Source of the DNA: Arenicellales bacterium
GTDB taxonomy: Bacteria; Pseudomonadota; Gammaproteobacteria; Arenicellales; JAJDZL01
Reading direction: 5' to 3'
Length of the DNA stretch: 64,000 bases
NCBI GenBank assembly: GCA_951813075.1
Contig: OX638343.1
Location: forward strand, 1,709,999 to 1,773,998
The position numbers and the translations under genes are program-made. This document shows positions 18,064 to 26,751 of this stretch, piece by piece (within the stretch, counting starts at the first letter, position 1; every line of letters begins with the position of its first letter). The notes under the pieces were generated by a model, which was not told the DNA's origin, did not search any database, and worked only from the letters and a program-made list of their open reading frames with translations.

Positions 18064-18624
18064 CTACGAATCGACCAGTGACCCGTTATTAAAATATTTT
18101 TCTCTGAACCAATCAGGGTTTCCGATCTCAACATCGCGAACAACTTTTTTGGATAACACACTCTTTAAGTCTTCCCGAAATGTAGTGCTCAAAGCATCAT
18201 AAAATCGAGAATCATCTACATTCTTTGTATCACTACTAACCAGAATCACGAAGATAAATGGCTTATCCTTAAGGAGGCTACATATGGAATTAAATTTGTT
18301 CACCAAGCGGCACAAAATCAACATTGACCCATACACTTTCAAACGATTCTCATTCCTGACTCGTTTGATAATTTCCGTTTTCCGCAAACCTTGCAATTTT
18401 AGATGATCAACAAAATCAAATAGTTTCGTTTCCTCGATCAAAAGTACATTTTTCTTTTGTATTTGAAAATAGTCACAGCAATTACACGTTCCTAAACCAA
18501 CATCCTTTCTCATATCTGAGTGTTCTTCCGTACCATCCATTTTATAAGCATGGACATCATTGTCGAGAGGAATGTCTGCCACTGTGATCGGCATCAAATA
18601 TTTATCTAAACACTCAGATCCCAT
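18064..18624 (-). CDS. Unknown partner protein of OLD-like ATPase
   Basis: A 186-residue protein from ATG 18624 whose start overlaps the ATPase stop by 11 bases, so the two form one unit. It has a cysteine cluster (GTCNCCDYFQIQKKN) followed by VLLIEETKL, which could be a metal site or a degenerate PD-(D/E)XK-like strand with acidic residues; the C-terminal half is helical with FIFVILVSSD. I do not recognise the family. Two-gene ABC-type ATPase plus small effector modules (Septu, PARIS, Gabija-like) are anti-phage systems, and this protein sits in the effector position. Low certainty on mechanism. Confidence 0.6.
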   Translation of the reverse strand: MGSECLDKYLMPITVADIPLDNDVHAYKMDGTEEHSDMRKDVGLGTCNCCDYFQIQKKNVLLIEETKLFDFVDHLKLQGLRKTEIIKRVRNENRLKVYGSMLILCRLVNKFNSICSLLKDKPFIFVILVSSDTKNVDDSRFYDALSTTFREDLKSVLSKKVVRDVEIGNPDWFREKYFNNGSLVDS

Positions 18625-19990
18625 CAATGTATAGTTCGGTAAACGGTTTAGCTAAATCTTGTTTGATCTTCGACAGATTTGTTTCGAAATCGTAGTTGTC
18701 AGATTGATCGAATAATGGTGAATTATTCATAGGAAACCGATTCAGAGCAACAAATGACTTATCTTCAGGATTATGCTTAATATGCACTTCCAACCACTTG
18801 AGAATTTCGATACTGTGAGTAGCGATGACTACATGCACACCCTGCTTTGCCAATTCAAACAAGGATTCCGCCATAAACACTTGCCATGATGGATGCAGAT
18901 GTGCCTCCGGTTCATCAATAAACAGAAGTGACTTTTTATCTAACGCTTTACGTTCGATTAGCAATGCCAGCAGCCCTAAATTGGCGATTCCTGTTGCAGT
19001 TACCGATAAATCATATTGTCTTCCATTTTCCTGAAAGAAAATTCTACCACTATCGGAAAGAGCGAGCCGTCCACCTAATATTTCATTGCTGGTCAATTTT
19101 CCAAAAAGATCGGGAAAAGCGATATCACCTACAAACTCAAATTTTAAAATATTTGCCAGATCGTAAAAATACCCCGGTACACCGCTAATTTGCCTGCGAT
19201 GAGAAATACTGGAAATCAAATAACGCGATTCCAATACACGCATCAGCTTCATGTAAATTGGAGACTCCAAGTAAGTAACTGTTGAAAACCCATGTAGTTG
19301 CCCGATCCCCTCAGGTTGTAAATCACAGGTAAATTTTCCATTCAAATACTCAATTTTGCCAATTTCCTCCAAACTGATATGAAGAGGTTCCCTTTCCTTG
19401 GTTCCAAGACGAGAGACGTGTGTCACCTGAAAATTGTCAATTAATTTTTTTTCTAGTTCTAGTTCTCTGCCTTGTAAAATTATCGATTCGATTGGCTTTT
19501 GATCCAATTCTTTTTTTAGTATCTTTATGGCATTAAACAATTCCGAAACATATCTGTTTCTCGAACCGATTCTCCGTTCTCTCGGTTTCTTTTTTATTTT
19601 GCTACCTACGTCATGAACCAGATCAATTTGCGCTCGGAGCTCTGAGATTGTATCGTCTATCTCTTCAAAGTTATTGAACTCGCTATCATTCATAAATGAC
19701 TGCAATTGAAGAAAGCGATCAACAAATTCCGTTTCAGTATCATGAAGGTCTTTCTCCCGATTCCCTATTCGAAGACGTTGCCAAGTGTAAGCAGTGTCCA
19801 TATTTTTAGACAGATGCGAAAAATACTGCTTAACATGATTTGCCCTGAGTGCCGTAATGACAGAGTAAACGGTTTTCGAAACAAAACTCTTCCCCGAATT
19901 ATTCGGGCCCGCTAATACTGTAAATCTGTCCAAGTGAATCACAGCATTATCAAGTTTTCCGATGTTTTTGATTTTTACTTCGGTCCTCAT
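18614..19990 (-). CDS. OLD/RecF-like AAA ATPase, probable defence ATPase
   Basis: From ATG 19990 the protein has 458 residues; the frame reaches 8 codons further up. It begins MRTEVKIKNIGKLDNAVIHL with Walker A LAGPNNSGKSFVSK, the arrangement of SMC/RecF/OLD ATPases. The late part has the signature-like LSVTATGIANLGLLALL, Walker B LLFIDEPEAHLHPSWQ and the switch VHVVIATHSIEILKWL. The middle (residues about 60-200) is helical and charged. There is no TOPRIM domain, unlike GajA or OLD. With its overlapping partner it probably makes a two-gene defence module, where the ATPase senses DNA and the partner acts. Confidence 0.8.
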   Translation of the reverse strand: MRTEVKIKNIGKLDNAVIHLDRFTVLAGPNNSGKSFVSKTVYSVITALRANHVKQYFSHLSKNMDTAYTWQRLRIGNREKDLHDTETEFVDRFLQLQSFMNDSEFNNFEEIDDTISELRAQIDLVHDVGSKIKKKPRERRIGSRNRYVSELFNAIKILKKELDQKPIESIILQGRELELEKKLIDNFQVTHVSRLGTKEREPLHISLEEIGKIEYLNGKFTCDLQPEGIGQLHGFSTVTYLESPIYMKLMRVLESRYLISSISHRRQISGVPGYFYDLANILKFEFVGDIAFPDLFGKLTSNEILGGRLALSDSGRIFFQENGRQYDLSVTATGIANLGLLALLIERKALDKKSLLFIDEPEAHLHPSWQVFMAESLFELAKQGVHVVIATHSIEILKWLEVHIKHNPEDKSFVALNRFPMNNSPLFDQSDNYDFETNLSKIKQDLAKPFTELYIDGI

Positions 19991-20096
19991 ATGATCTCTC
20001 TGAAGAAAGTTCATTGAAATTATATATACTCATTGCGACATTGCTCTATATTCGACACGTGAAGATTCGCATTTATGATGAGATTCTTTTACCTGT

Positions 20097-20449
20097 TCAA
20101 CAACTAATAGTTCGATTCAAACACACCAACCCACCGAGAAAAAATGTGGAAAAATTCAGACTCCTCGAAATTTGAATGAATTTACTATATTGAGAAATGT
20201 TCCCGCTCGCGAGTCTGTGTCTGGCAAGACAATGTAATTTAGAGATTCTAAAACTCGAAGTGACATTCTTTGTCTGTGCACTGACTTCGCTTCCAGCTGA
20301 ATGGTCAATAGCATTATTGAAAATTTCGGCAAAACCGTAATGCCACATACCCAATACGTAATCAGGAGCTTCCAGTAATAAACTTTCATTGTCATCTCGC
20401 CGTGCGACATCCTCGGCCAGTTGGCTGTTGAACGGGTATTGCTTCTCCT
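20097..20449 (-). pseudogene. Fragment of a GHKL-ATPase regulator (histidine kinase-like)
   Basis: Reading from about 20449 the frame gives YPFNSQLAEDVARRDDNES, then VLGMWHYGFAEIFNNAIDHS. The last part is the N-box of a GHKL ATPase of the kind seen in regulators with a following DUF4325 domain. No start codon fits at its beginning, a stop lies directly before it, and after SAGSEVSAQ the expected G-box (DGxG) is missing in this frame. The gene is thus cut at both ends and probably frameshifted. Confidence 0.5.
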
Positions 20450-21226
20450 AACTTCCAAGAATTCGAAGATGGCAGGAGCGATTTCTGATCGCCCCTTCTG
20501 CATCCAATACCTGTTTATCGATCGACTGGCTCAGGTATCGGTTGACTGCTTACCTGTATATGAAGTTCTGAATTGAGGTTCTTTTTGCGATATCGCGGGG
20601 ATGTTTCTATACCTTCTGGAATATGTAGTTCCGAACTTATTGACTTCTTTTTATCATTGTTTGTTGAATTCTTTGCCAACCAAGTGTCGTCATATTGACG
20701 ACTCTTCTTGTAGCTTTGTCAATGGAGTGAAGCCGAAATTCGCGAGAGGATTTCAGGTATGGAGTCTACGGGTTAGATCGAATACAGTGGCGAGGTTGGG
20801 GTCCCACCAGTGCATCCCTATGGACCTATACAACTACTCAAACGAAGGTAATCAGGTAGAAATACGCCACCCCATTGCTTTGGATTCCGCCAAAACCTGA
20901 TTAGTTAACATTCTGATTGAGCATATTCGTCCAGGTGAGTCGGGTTCAAGGAATAGAGCAATTCGGAAGGTCACCTGCTTTGATCGGAATCTGGTTCACC
21001 AGTTGATTGCCAAGATGCGGATTGAAAATCCGCATCTTCTACCTCCAGAGCGAGATGGATATGCGCGATGAGAGTCGAAAATATGATGACGTTAATGCTC
21101 GTGAGCATTAAAACGCGCATTAATTCTGTTTTAATGCGCGTTTGCTAAATACGATTCGTAGTAAGCAAAGTCAATCACTTGTTAGGAAACGAACTACATC
21201 GCGCTCCATATTAAGTACCGCTACGA
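20450..21226. other. Intergenic region upstream of fic
   Basis: No gene is supported here. A 99-codon plus-strand frame at 20601-20900 has no recognisable content and no ribosome binding site. The right part holds a set of palindromes listed separately. Confidence 0.45.
21092..21143. repeat. Two nested inverted repeats upstream of fic
   Basis: TTAATGCTC (21092-21100) and GAGCATTAA (21103-21111) form a near-perfect palindrome with a 2-base centre. Directly after it AAACGCGCATTAA (21111-21123) and TTAATGCGCGTTT (21131-21143) form a 13-base inverted repeat with a 7-base loop. Both share the TTAATGC half-site, so the array holds four related half-sites, as expected for a dimeric regulator. A terminator is the alternative. 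Confidence 0.6.
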
Positions 21227-21316
21227 TTGCATCCATGGCTTTTGCCTGGTCAAAAGGGAATTGATTTTTTCGGTGAATATCAGTCTTTATCACCGCATAA
21301 TCTGCGGCGATATATT

Positions 21317-21345
21317 TTGACTTTGCGACAAGCATACCCTATAAA
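21317..21345 (+). promoter_or_regulatory. Probable sigma-70 promoter of fic
   Basis: TTGACT (21317-21322) and TATAAA (21340-21345), each five of six to consensus, are 17 bases apart. The expected transcript start is about 20 bases before the fic start codon at 21371. Confidence 0.65.
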
Positions 21346-21370
21346 CACCTTATATTTTGCGGTGATTAAT

Positions 21371-22480
21371 ATGTGGATCTACGAACATCACAACTGGCCA
21401 AACTTCAATTGGGATGTTGAAGCCCTAATCTCAAAGCTGGCTGATATACGCCATCGCCAAGGTCGTGTGCTTGGACGAATGGAAGGTCTTGGATTCGAGT
21501 TTGAGCGAGAAGCCAGCCTCAACACTCTGACAAATGATGTTATCAAGTCCTCAGCTATTGAAGGCGAGAACCTAATTCCAAGAGAAGTCCGCTCGTCCAT
21601 CGCGCGAAGGTTAGGCATTGATATAGCGGGACTTGTACCCGCCGGCCGCGATGTCGAAAGCGTTGTTGAAATGATGCTTGATGCCACACAGCAATTTTCA
21701 AAACCTCTGACAATAAATCGATTATTTGCCTGGCAGGCAGCACTGTTTCGAACAGGACGTAGCGGCATGCATAGGATCACGGTTGGCGACTGGCGCACTA
21801 AAGAATCAGGCCCAATGCAGATTGTGTCAGGTCCGATAGGTCGCGAGAAAGTTCATTTTGAAGCACCAAATGCAGACCGACTGGAAAAAGAAATGCAGAT
21901 GTTTCTGGATTGGTTTAACGACAGCCATGACATGGACCCTGTGCTTAAAGCAGGTATTGCCCATTTATGGTTTGTGACCATCCACCCATTTGAGGATGGG
22001 AATGGGCGTATCGCCAGAGCTATTGGCGATATGGCGTTAGCACGCGCTGACGGCATAGCTGACCGTTTCTACAGCTTATCTACCCAGATTGCATCCGAGC
22101 GCAAGGAATATTACGATCAACTAGAAAAACAGCAGCGCGGAACTCTGGACATTACCGGTTGGCTTGAATGGTTTTTGGATTGTTTAGGACAAGCTTTTTC
22201 CAACGCAGAAACTACTATTGGTAACGTTCTATTCAAGGCACGACTTTTGGGTAAGATCAATCAACGACCTGTTCGTGAACGACAGCGTCTGATCATCAAT
22301 CGCATGTTAGAGGATAGTTTTGAAGGACACATACACACATCCAAATATGCCAAGCTTGCAAAATGTTCCAATGACACCGCCCTAAGGGATATTCAAGAAT
22401 TGAAAGAGCGTGGCATCTTTATTCAGAACACCGGTGGAGGACGTAGTACGAGTTACAGATTACCAGATCAGGTTGAATAA
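21371..22480 (+). CDS. Fic family protein (DUF4172-Fic), class II AMP transferase
   Basis: The protein has 369 residues from ATG 21371, chosen because MWIYEHHNWPNFNWD is the normal start of DUF4172-Fic proteins, a GGTG lies upstream, and the promoter at 21317 would leave a longer start untranscribed. The Fic motif HPFEDGNGRIAR begins at H205 and is fully canonical, so the protein should transfer AMP (or a related group) from a nucleotide to a protein hydroxyl. The inhibitory motif SSAIEG with E64 lies before the Fic core, marking class II. The C-terminal part (about 300-369) is a winged-helix-like domain (SNDTALRDIQELKERGIF) that may bind DNA, perhaps the palindromes just upstream. Confidence 0.92.
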   Translation: MWIYEHHNWPNFNWDVEALISKLADIRHRQGRVLGRMEGLGFEFEREASLNTLTNDVIKSSAIEGENLIPREVRSSIARRLGIDIAGLVPAGRDVESVVEMMLDATQQFSKPLTINRLFAWQAALFRTGRSGMHRITVGDWRTKESGPMQIVSGPIGREKVHFEAPNADRLEKEMQMFLDWFNDSHDMDPVLKAGIAHLWFVTIHPFEDGNGRIARAIGDMALARADGIADRFYSLSTQIASERKEYYDQLEKQQRGTLDITGWLEWFLDCLGQAFSNAETTIGNVLFKARLLGKINQRPVRERQRLIINRMLEDSFEGHIHTSKYAKLAKCSNDTALRDIQELKERGIFIQNTGGGRSTSYRLPDQVE

Positions 22481-22722
22481 TCTTGTTTTCAATTGATCTC
22501 AATGCAGAGGTATTTTCGATAGTGATTGCACCTTGATTCAATATCAAGAAATATCCGATGAAAGAGTTTACTAATCGTCGTAGATTCAACGAAGAATGTT
22601 ATTCAGAAGTAAGGCTTGGATGAGCGAACCGGTAAGGAGCTGAACCACGCACAACGTACACCGCGACGACGCTTTTTGGGAGATTGGCACAGTGTGGTAT
22701 TGTTCTAGAGGATAGCGATGGC
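22481..22722. other. Non-coding, degenerate
   Basis: Nothing supported. The stretch runs between fic and a short transposase-like remnant and shows no long frame. Confidence 0.4.
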
Positions 22723-22821
22723 ATCCATGAATTTACGCGCGATCTCAAGCGCATAGGACACCAAGTGAACATGATAGCGGCTCATAATGTCAAGCCGCAT
22801 ATCAATACTTACACCGCCTAG
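22723..22821 (+). pseudogene. Short IS110-type transposase remnant
   Basis: A 33-codon stretch reads IHEFTRDLKRIGHQVNMI followed by AAHNVKPHINTYTA. It resembles the RuvC-like domain region of IS110-family transposases (typically LxxLGHxVxLIPPQxVKPYV). No flanking parts of the transposase were found. The likeness is short, so the call is weak. Confidence 0.35.
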
Positions 22822-22843
22822 AAACCCATTCTTCAACCCAACA

Positions 22844-23032
22844 TTAGACTGTGTTCCGGGGCCGCTCCTTTTCCGCGCGTTCCATGAGTTTCCGCTGATC
22901 TTCGGCCGCCTTTCTCATCACGTGTTCATATACTTTCTTCTTTTCGCTCGCACTTGCGTTTCGAATAAAGTCCGCAAAAGGGTTAATGTATTCGGGTTCT
23001 TTTTTCAATTTTCGACGTATAGTTTCGAACAT
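22844..23032 (-). CDS. Small protein linked to the zeta toxin
   Basis: A 62-residue charged protein: MFETIRRKLKKEPEYINPFADF, then helical and rich in Lys, Glu and Arg. The frame reaches further up (GTG 23038, TTG 23044). It follows the decayed zeta toxin gene on the same strand. A second, broken copy lies at 52419-52613, which shows it is a real conserved gene. Function unknown; it may be the antitoxin or an accessory. Confidence 0.55.
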   Translation of the reverse strand: MFETIRRKLKKEPEYINPFADFIRNASASEKKKVYEHVMRKAAEDQRKLMERAEKERPRNTV

Positions 23033-23769
23033 GGCCACGGTCAATTTTCCTTATGATTGTCTTAATTTCATCTTTACTGTATTTTTCCATTACATGGTTG
23101 TCAATTTGATCAATAAAGGTTCGATTTAGTCTATTGGTACCATCAAAATTTCTCAACAATAAATCCAAGCAAATATAACTGTCAATCTTTCTTTTCAGGA
23201 ATTAGCATTGGTTCTGGTGGCGAAATTCTGCGCGATAAACATATCAGGCGGAATATACCTGCCTTCGATTTGTTGTCGAATTATCACGAATTTCCAAGCT
23301 TGCTGTGGTGTCTGATACATGTTGAGAATTTGCACTGTTCTACTTAGTGCTATAGATCGTGAAATATTCTCGTCAGCTTTGTCGTAGTTTGATAGCGTTC
23401 CATCTAGTATGAAACTTTGAGATTGCTTCAATACTGTATCGTGGATTCGGTCCTCAAGAATGGAAGTTGCGACTTGAAACAAGTCTGAATTAGCTCCGTT
23501 ATAGTCTTCAAACTCAGAACGCAATTCATCTGCATCAATTCTAATAACTCCTGATTTGTCTTTGGTGCGGTTAAATTTATTGTCAAACTATTTATAAGCA
23601 AATGGATTGATGCTTCGGTTTTTCCCGCACCAGGTGAACCAGCCATAAACACTGAAACTGGATCTTTTTCACTTGGAAATTTTTCAAGATCAGTTATTCG
23701 TTTGGCAATTCTCTTTTTGTTTGCTTTGGCAAATTGACTCGCTGTCGATTTGATTTTTTCATTGTCCAT
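22983..23769 (-). pseudogene. Zeta toxin family kinase, frameshifted
   Basis: Three frames together make one protein. The first (from ATG 23769) has the P-loop FMAGSPGAGKTEASIHLL. After a frameshift near 23550 the second frame reads GVIRIDADELRSEFEDYNGANS, then FILDGTLSNYDKADENI and TPQQAWKFVIIRQQIEGR up to a stop near 23195. A third frame gives DLLLRNFDGTNRLNRTFIDQIDNH, the expected C-terminus. Zeta toxins phosphorylate UDP-sugars and block cell-wall synthesis. At least two frameshifts make the gene inactive unless they are sequence errors. The order zeta then small charged protein is kept. Confidence 0.75.
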
Positions 23770-23980
23770 TTTGAATAAATGGCGACATATTTAGAACAAT
23801 CAAGTTGGAACCTTGCAGTTCTGATAGATAGCCCATAAAAAACTCACATTTCGTCATAACTCTTAAGTGTTGCGACAGAAAATTCTCTAGCTCCATTTCA
23901 ACCGTCTGCGATTTCAAACTTTTGGGCGATCCTGAAGCAGACCGCAACCAGCGTATCCCAAATATATTCTCTCGTCGCAA
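23759..23980 (-). pseudogene. Decayed gene upstream of the zeta toxin
   Basis: This stretch overlaps the start of the zeta gene. One frame gives a 73-residue product with no clear family. Another frame, broken by stops, reads TREYIWDTLVAVCFRIAQKF and later SVATLKSYDEM, which looks more protein-like. It is probably the remnant of the gene that preceded zeta in the operon, perhaps its antitoxin. Unknown. Confidence 0.3.
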
Positions 23981-24216
23981 ACGATACTACGTTTCCCTTG
24001 TCTATAGTGGCGTACCTCGTTAGTTGGTTGCAAAACAAACAAATCTACATTTGATCAAATTGGCCTCTTTTTATACGCCCGAGATGCGCTAATTATGCAA
24101 TAACTCGTTGTAGAACAATGGCCAGTCGCAGATTTCAGAAAGATTTTCCACCACTTTATTACGAATATCGTTACAACTTTTTTCTGTTTATCCCAATTCT
24201 ATGTAAGTTCTCACGA

Positions 24217-26751
24217 TTAAAACCCTGCTGGCATAGTTGGGTCTCTGCCTTTACCAATAAGATATGGCACAGTTAATTCCAAAAGCCTCCGTTCGAATGG
24301 GATTTTTTCAAACGACTTAGAATTGCGAATTCGCATAAATTTAGAATAAATCTCTTTTGTTCCATCGGTGTCAACCGGAAACCAATCGAGATGCCTCCAT
24401 CGAACTTGGCATAACCCGCGATATCCCATCAACAAATAACGAAGTTCCGTTGACGGTCGTGGTATTCCACCGGGTCGACAATCAAATTCACCATTAATTA
24501 GGTTATCTAACTGTCGGTCAAGGAATCCTCGGACACGTTGAAATCTCGAGATATCCTCGCATAGAACTCTACGTGCTGCAACCCGGCGGGCTAAAGGATG
24601 TGAAACAGCGGCGAGTAAAAATTTATCTTGTTCTTGTGCTCCTTTATCTTCCCAAATTTTGATCAAGGTGTCATAAATTTGCCTCAAAGAGGTCTCATTC
24701 TGGACCGCACGTCCAACTCCAGAGTAAATTGACCATTCCGAATACTCTTTGTCCATATGCAGCCTGTGTCCTACGGCGCCATTCGGCTCGAGAATCGCAG
24801 TCAACAGTGTCTGGACAACATCGTCAGGGCATCCAGTAAACAGCCAAGTAAGACCCATGTGCAAGCGATTAGCGTGATAATTATTCAATCGACTTCGACT
24901 ATAAATACTGGAATCAAGATTCGTGAGCAGATATTCAGTAGCGGTTCGTAGTAGGGTATTTGCGTTGTCGGGATTTTCGCCACAATCTCGAGGTGGCTGT
25001 CCGTCTGAACCCAATGGAAATATATGCTTATCCCACTGTTTGGTTGTGATTTTATGGAACTCATCTAGGAGTGATAAAGGGATGTTGCTGCTTTCAATCT
25101 TTGTTAATACCCCTTCAAGTTTCTTCCATCCTTCGCAGCTGGCTTTATATATATACAGCTCAGGAATACTTCTAAGATTCAGCGGTCGCTCTTTCAGCAA
25201 ATTCTTCCATTTTATGCTGACAGTTTCCGCAGTTAAATTTACCACTTTATCACCTAGCAGGTGTTCTACAAACTCAATACGAACTTCACTTGAAAGAGGT
25301 CGCACTCTTGCTACAGGTTCTACTACCTTCTCATAATCAGATGGTTCAATCGAATGGCGTGTAAAACCCCCTTCATGCTCATCTCCTCTTCGAAAGTGAA
25401 AGTAGACTTCTTCGATACCAGGGGCCAGAGTTATTCGCCGGCTTTTGTCTAATGTTGAAGAGTAGATTTCTCCGGCCGGAATCGCATTGTTTCCAGAAAC
25501 CACTGTAACCCATCTGGTGTCACCGTTTTCTCCATGGTTTGCTAATTTATTCCTAACTTCAAGTTGAATTTCAGGAACCGAATCAAGCCACGCAGGTCCA
25601 TTTGGGTGATTAGCTTCGCCTAGAATCTTGGCCAAACTTGAAGCGGCTTTTGCAGTTTCTGGTCCCGATACATTACAAATTTCGATTTTTCTGTCAAACT
25701 TTCGACTCAATGGTTGAATCTTTTTTGCTACATCATCACCAACGGGGTTTTCAATTATGATTGGAAGAGGAATTTCGAATTCATGAAATGGAAATTTCTC
25801 TATGATTTCTAGTAGCTTCTCCTGAAAAAACTGTGTACAGCCGATATCAAAGGGAATAGTAGGTGGTACGGTTGTCCATTGTGAACTTTCATTTTCACCT
25901 TTTTCCCAAGACTGGTGCTCAATAGCATTTGGATTTATGCCGATATTTTCGATTGTTTTCGCAGATGCATCTGCTGCAAGAATTTCTACCCAACGAGTAC
26001 TCTTTCTAAACTGATCTGCATCAGCAGAGTTTAGAAAATGTTTATCGAGACTAGAGTAATTTTCCATCCACAGACATACACCACTTTGTGTGTAGTCATC
26101 CCGATTGCCAGTAAATGGACTCCTGACGATACGAATTTTCTCCTCATCTTCGCTTGGACGTCGCCAACGACGAAGTTCCATAACCCTCCAGGTTATTCGT
26201 TCATTGACGGAAATAACCAGGACGTGGCCTACGAAATCATTCAAATATCCCTTACATAATGCCGCTTGCACTACTGCCACTGACCGCCAAATTAACTCAA
26301 TCCGACTCCGAATAAGCTTTATCGGCCGCGCTTCGTGGAATAAGTTGTGCAATGTTTCCAACCGAGTTACACCGGTATAATTGCTGACTATTGAAGACCC
26401 TAAAATATTGTCGTCTGGAAGTACAAGGGCTAAGTTGATTGACTCGTCCGTTTTACGACTTGCTTCCTCAATCGATTCCCACAAAGCTGATGGTAAAGCC
26501 GATTTTCCATCCCATTCAGTGAGATTATTCTCTAATTCCGCTGAACATCTTAGTGCAGTTGCTGCATCGACAGTTGTAGAATGGGAAAACGAATTCTTGT
26601 ATCTCGCGGCAGAAAGTGCTTGCGCACCCATTAGCCATTGGTCTTCATGTTTATGCAGGCAGGAGCGGAATCCCAGCGACCTTGCTTCATCGTTTTGGTC
26701 AACGATGTAATCTAACCACCCATTAAAGTCGAAAGTTAGAAAACGCTTCAT
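24217..26751 (-). CDS. Degenerate Hsp70-like protein, last gene of McrBC-type coiled-coil locus
   Basis: From ATG 26751, which overlaps the preceding stop by four bases (ATGA), the protein has 844 residues; the frame is open 22 codons further. The start MKRFLTFDFNGW resembles a degenerate actin/Hsp70 phosphate loop. At about residues 160-180 HVLVISVNERITWRVMELR aligns with the second phosphate strand, and AKAASSLAKILGEANHPNGP AWLDSVPE with the adenosine loop region. The C-terminal third is helical (NNYHANRLHMGLTWLFTG), as in the DUF3731-type tail of Hsp70-family proteins. Hsp70 homologues that may bind RNA are part of CoCoNuT-class type IV restriction loci. The Hsp70 call is by eye and moderate; the key DLGTT-type residues are lost, so ATP hydrolysis is doubtful. 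Confidence 0.6.
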   Translation of the reverse strand: MKRFLTFDFNGWLDYIVDQNDEARSLGFRSCLHKHEDQWLMGAQALSAARYKNSFSHSTTVDAATALRCSAELENNLTEWDGKSALPSALWESIEEASRKTDESINLALVLPDDNILGSSIVSNYTGVTRLETLHNLFHEARPIKLIRSRIELIWRSVAVVQAALCKGYLNDFVGHVLVISVNERITWRVMELRRWRRPSEDEEKIRIVRSPFTGNRDDYTQSGVCLWMENYSSLDKHFLNSADADQFRKSTRWVEILAADASAKTIENIGINPNAIEHQSWEKGENESSQWTTVPPTIPFDIGCTQFFQEKLLEIIEKFPFHEFEIPLPIIIENPVGDDVAKKIQPLSRKFDRKIEICNVSGPETAKAASSLAKILGEANHPNGPAWLDSVPEIQLEVRNKLANHGENGDTRWVTVVSGNNAIPAGEIYSSTLDKSRRITLAPGIEEVYFHFRRGDEHEGGFTRHSIEPSDYEKVVEPVARVRPLSSEVRIEFVEHLLGDKVVNLTAETVSIKWKNLLKERPLNLRSIPELYIYKASCEGWKKLEGVLTKIESSNIPLSLLDEFHKITTKQWDKHIFPLGSDGQPPRDCGENPDNANTLLRTATEYLLTNLDSSIYSRSRLNNYHANRLHMGLTWLFTGCPDDVVQTLLTAILEPNGAVGHRLHMDKEYSEWSIYSGVGRAVQNETSLRQIYDTLIKIWEDKGAQEQDKFLLAAVSHPLARRVAARRVLCEDISRFQRVRGFLDRQLDNLINGEFDCRPGGIPRPSTELRYLLMGYRGLCQVRWRHLDWFPVDTDGTKEIYSKFMRIRNSKSFEKIPFERRLLELTVPYLIGKGRDPTMPAGF

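Noticed and set aside
20601..20900. 99-codon plus-strand frame upstream of fic
   Set aside because: No ribosome binding site, no recognisable motif and no partner; region next to a decayed GHKL gene.
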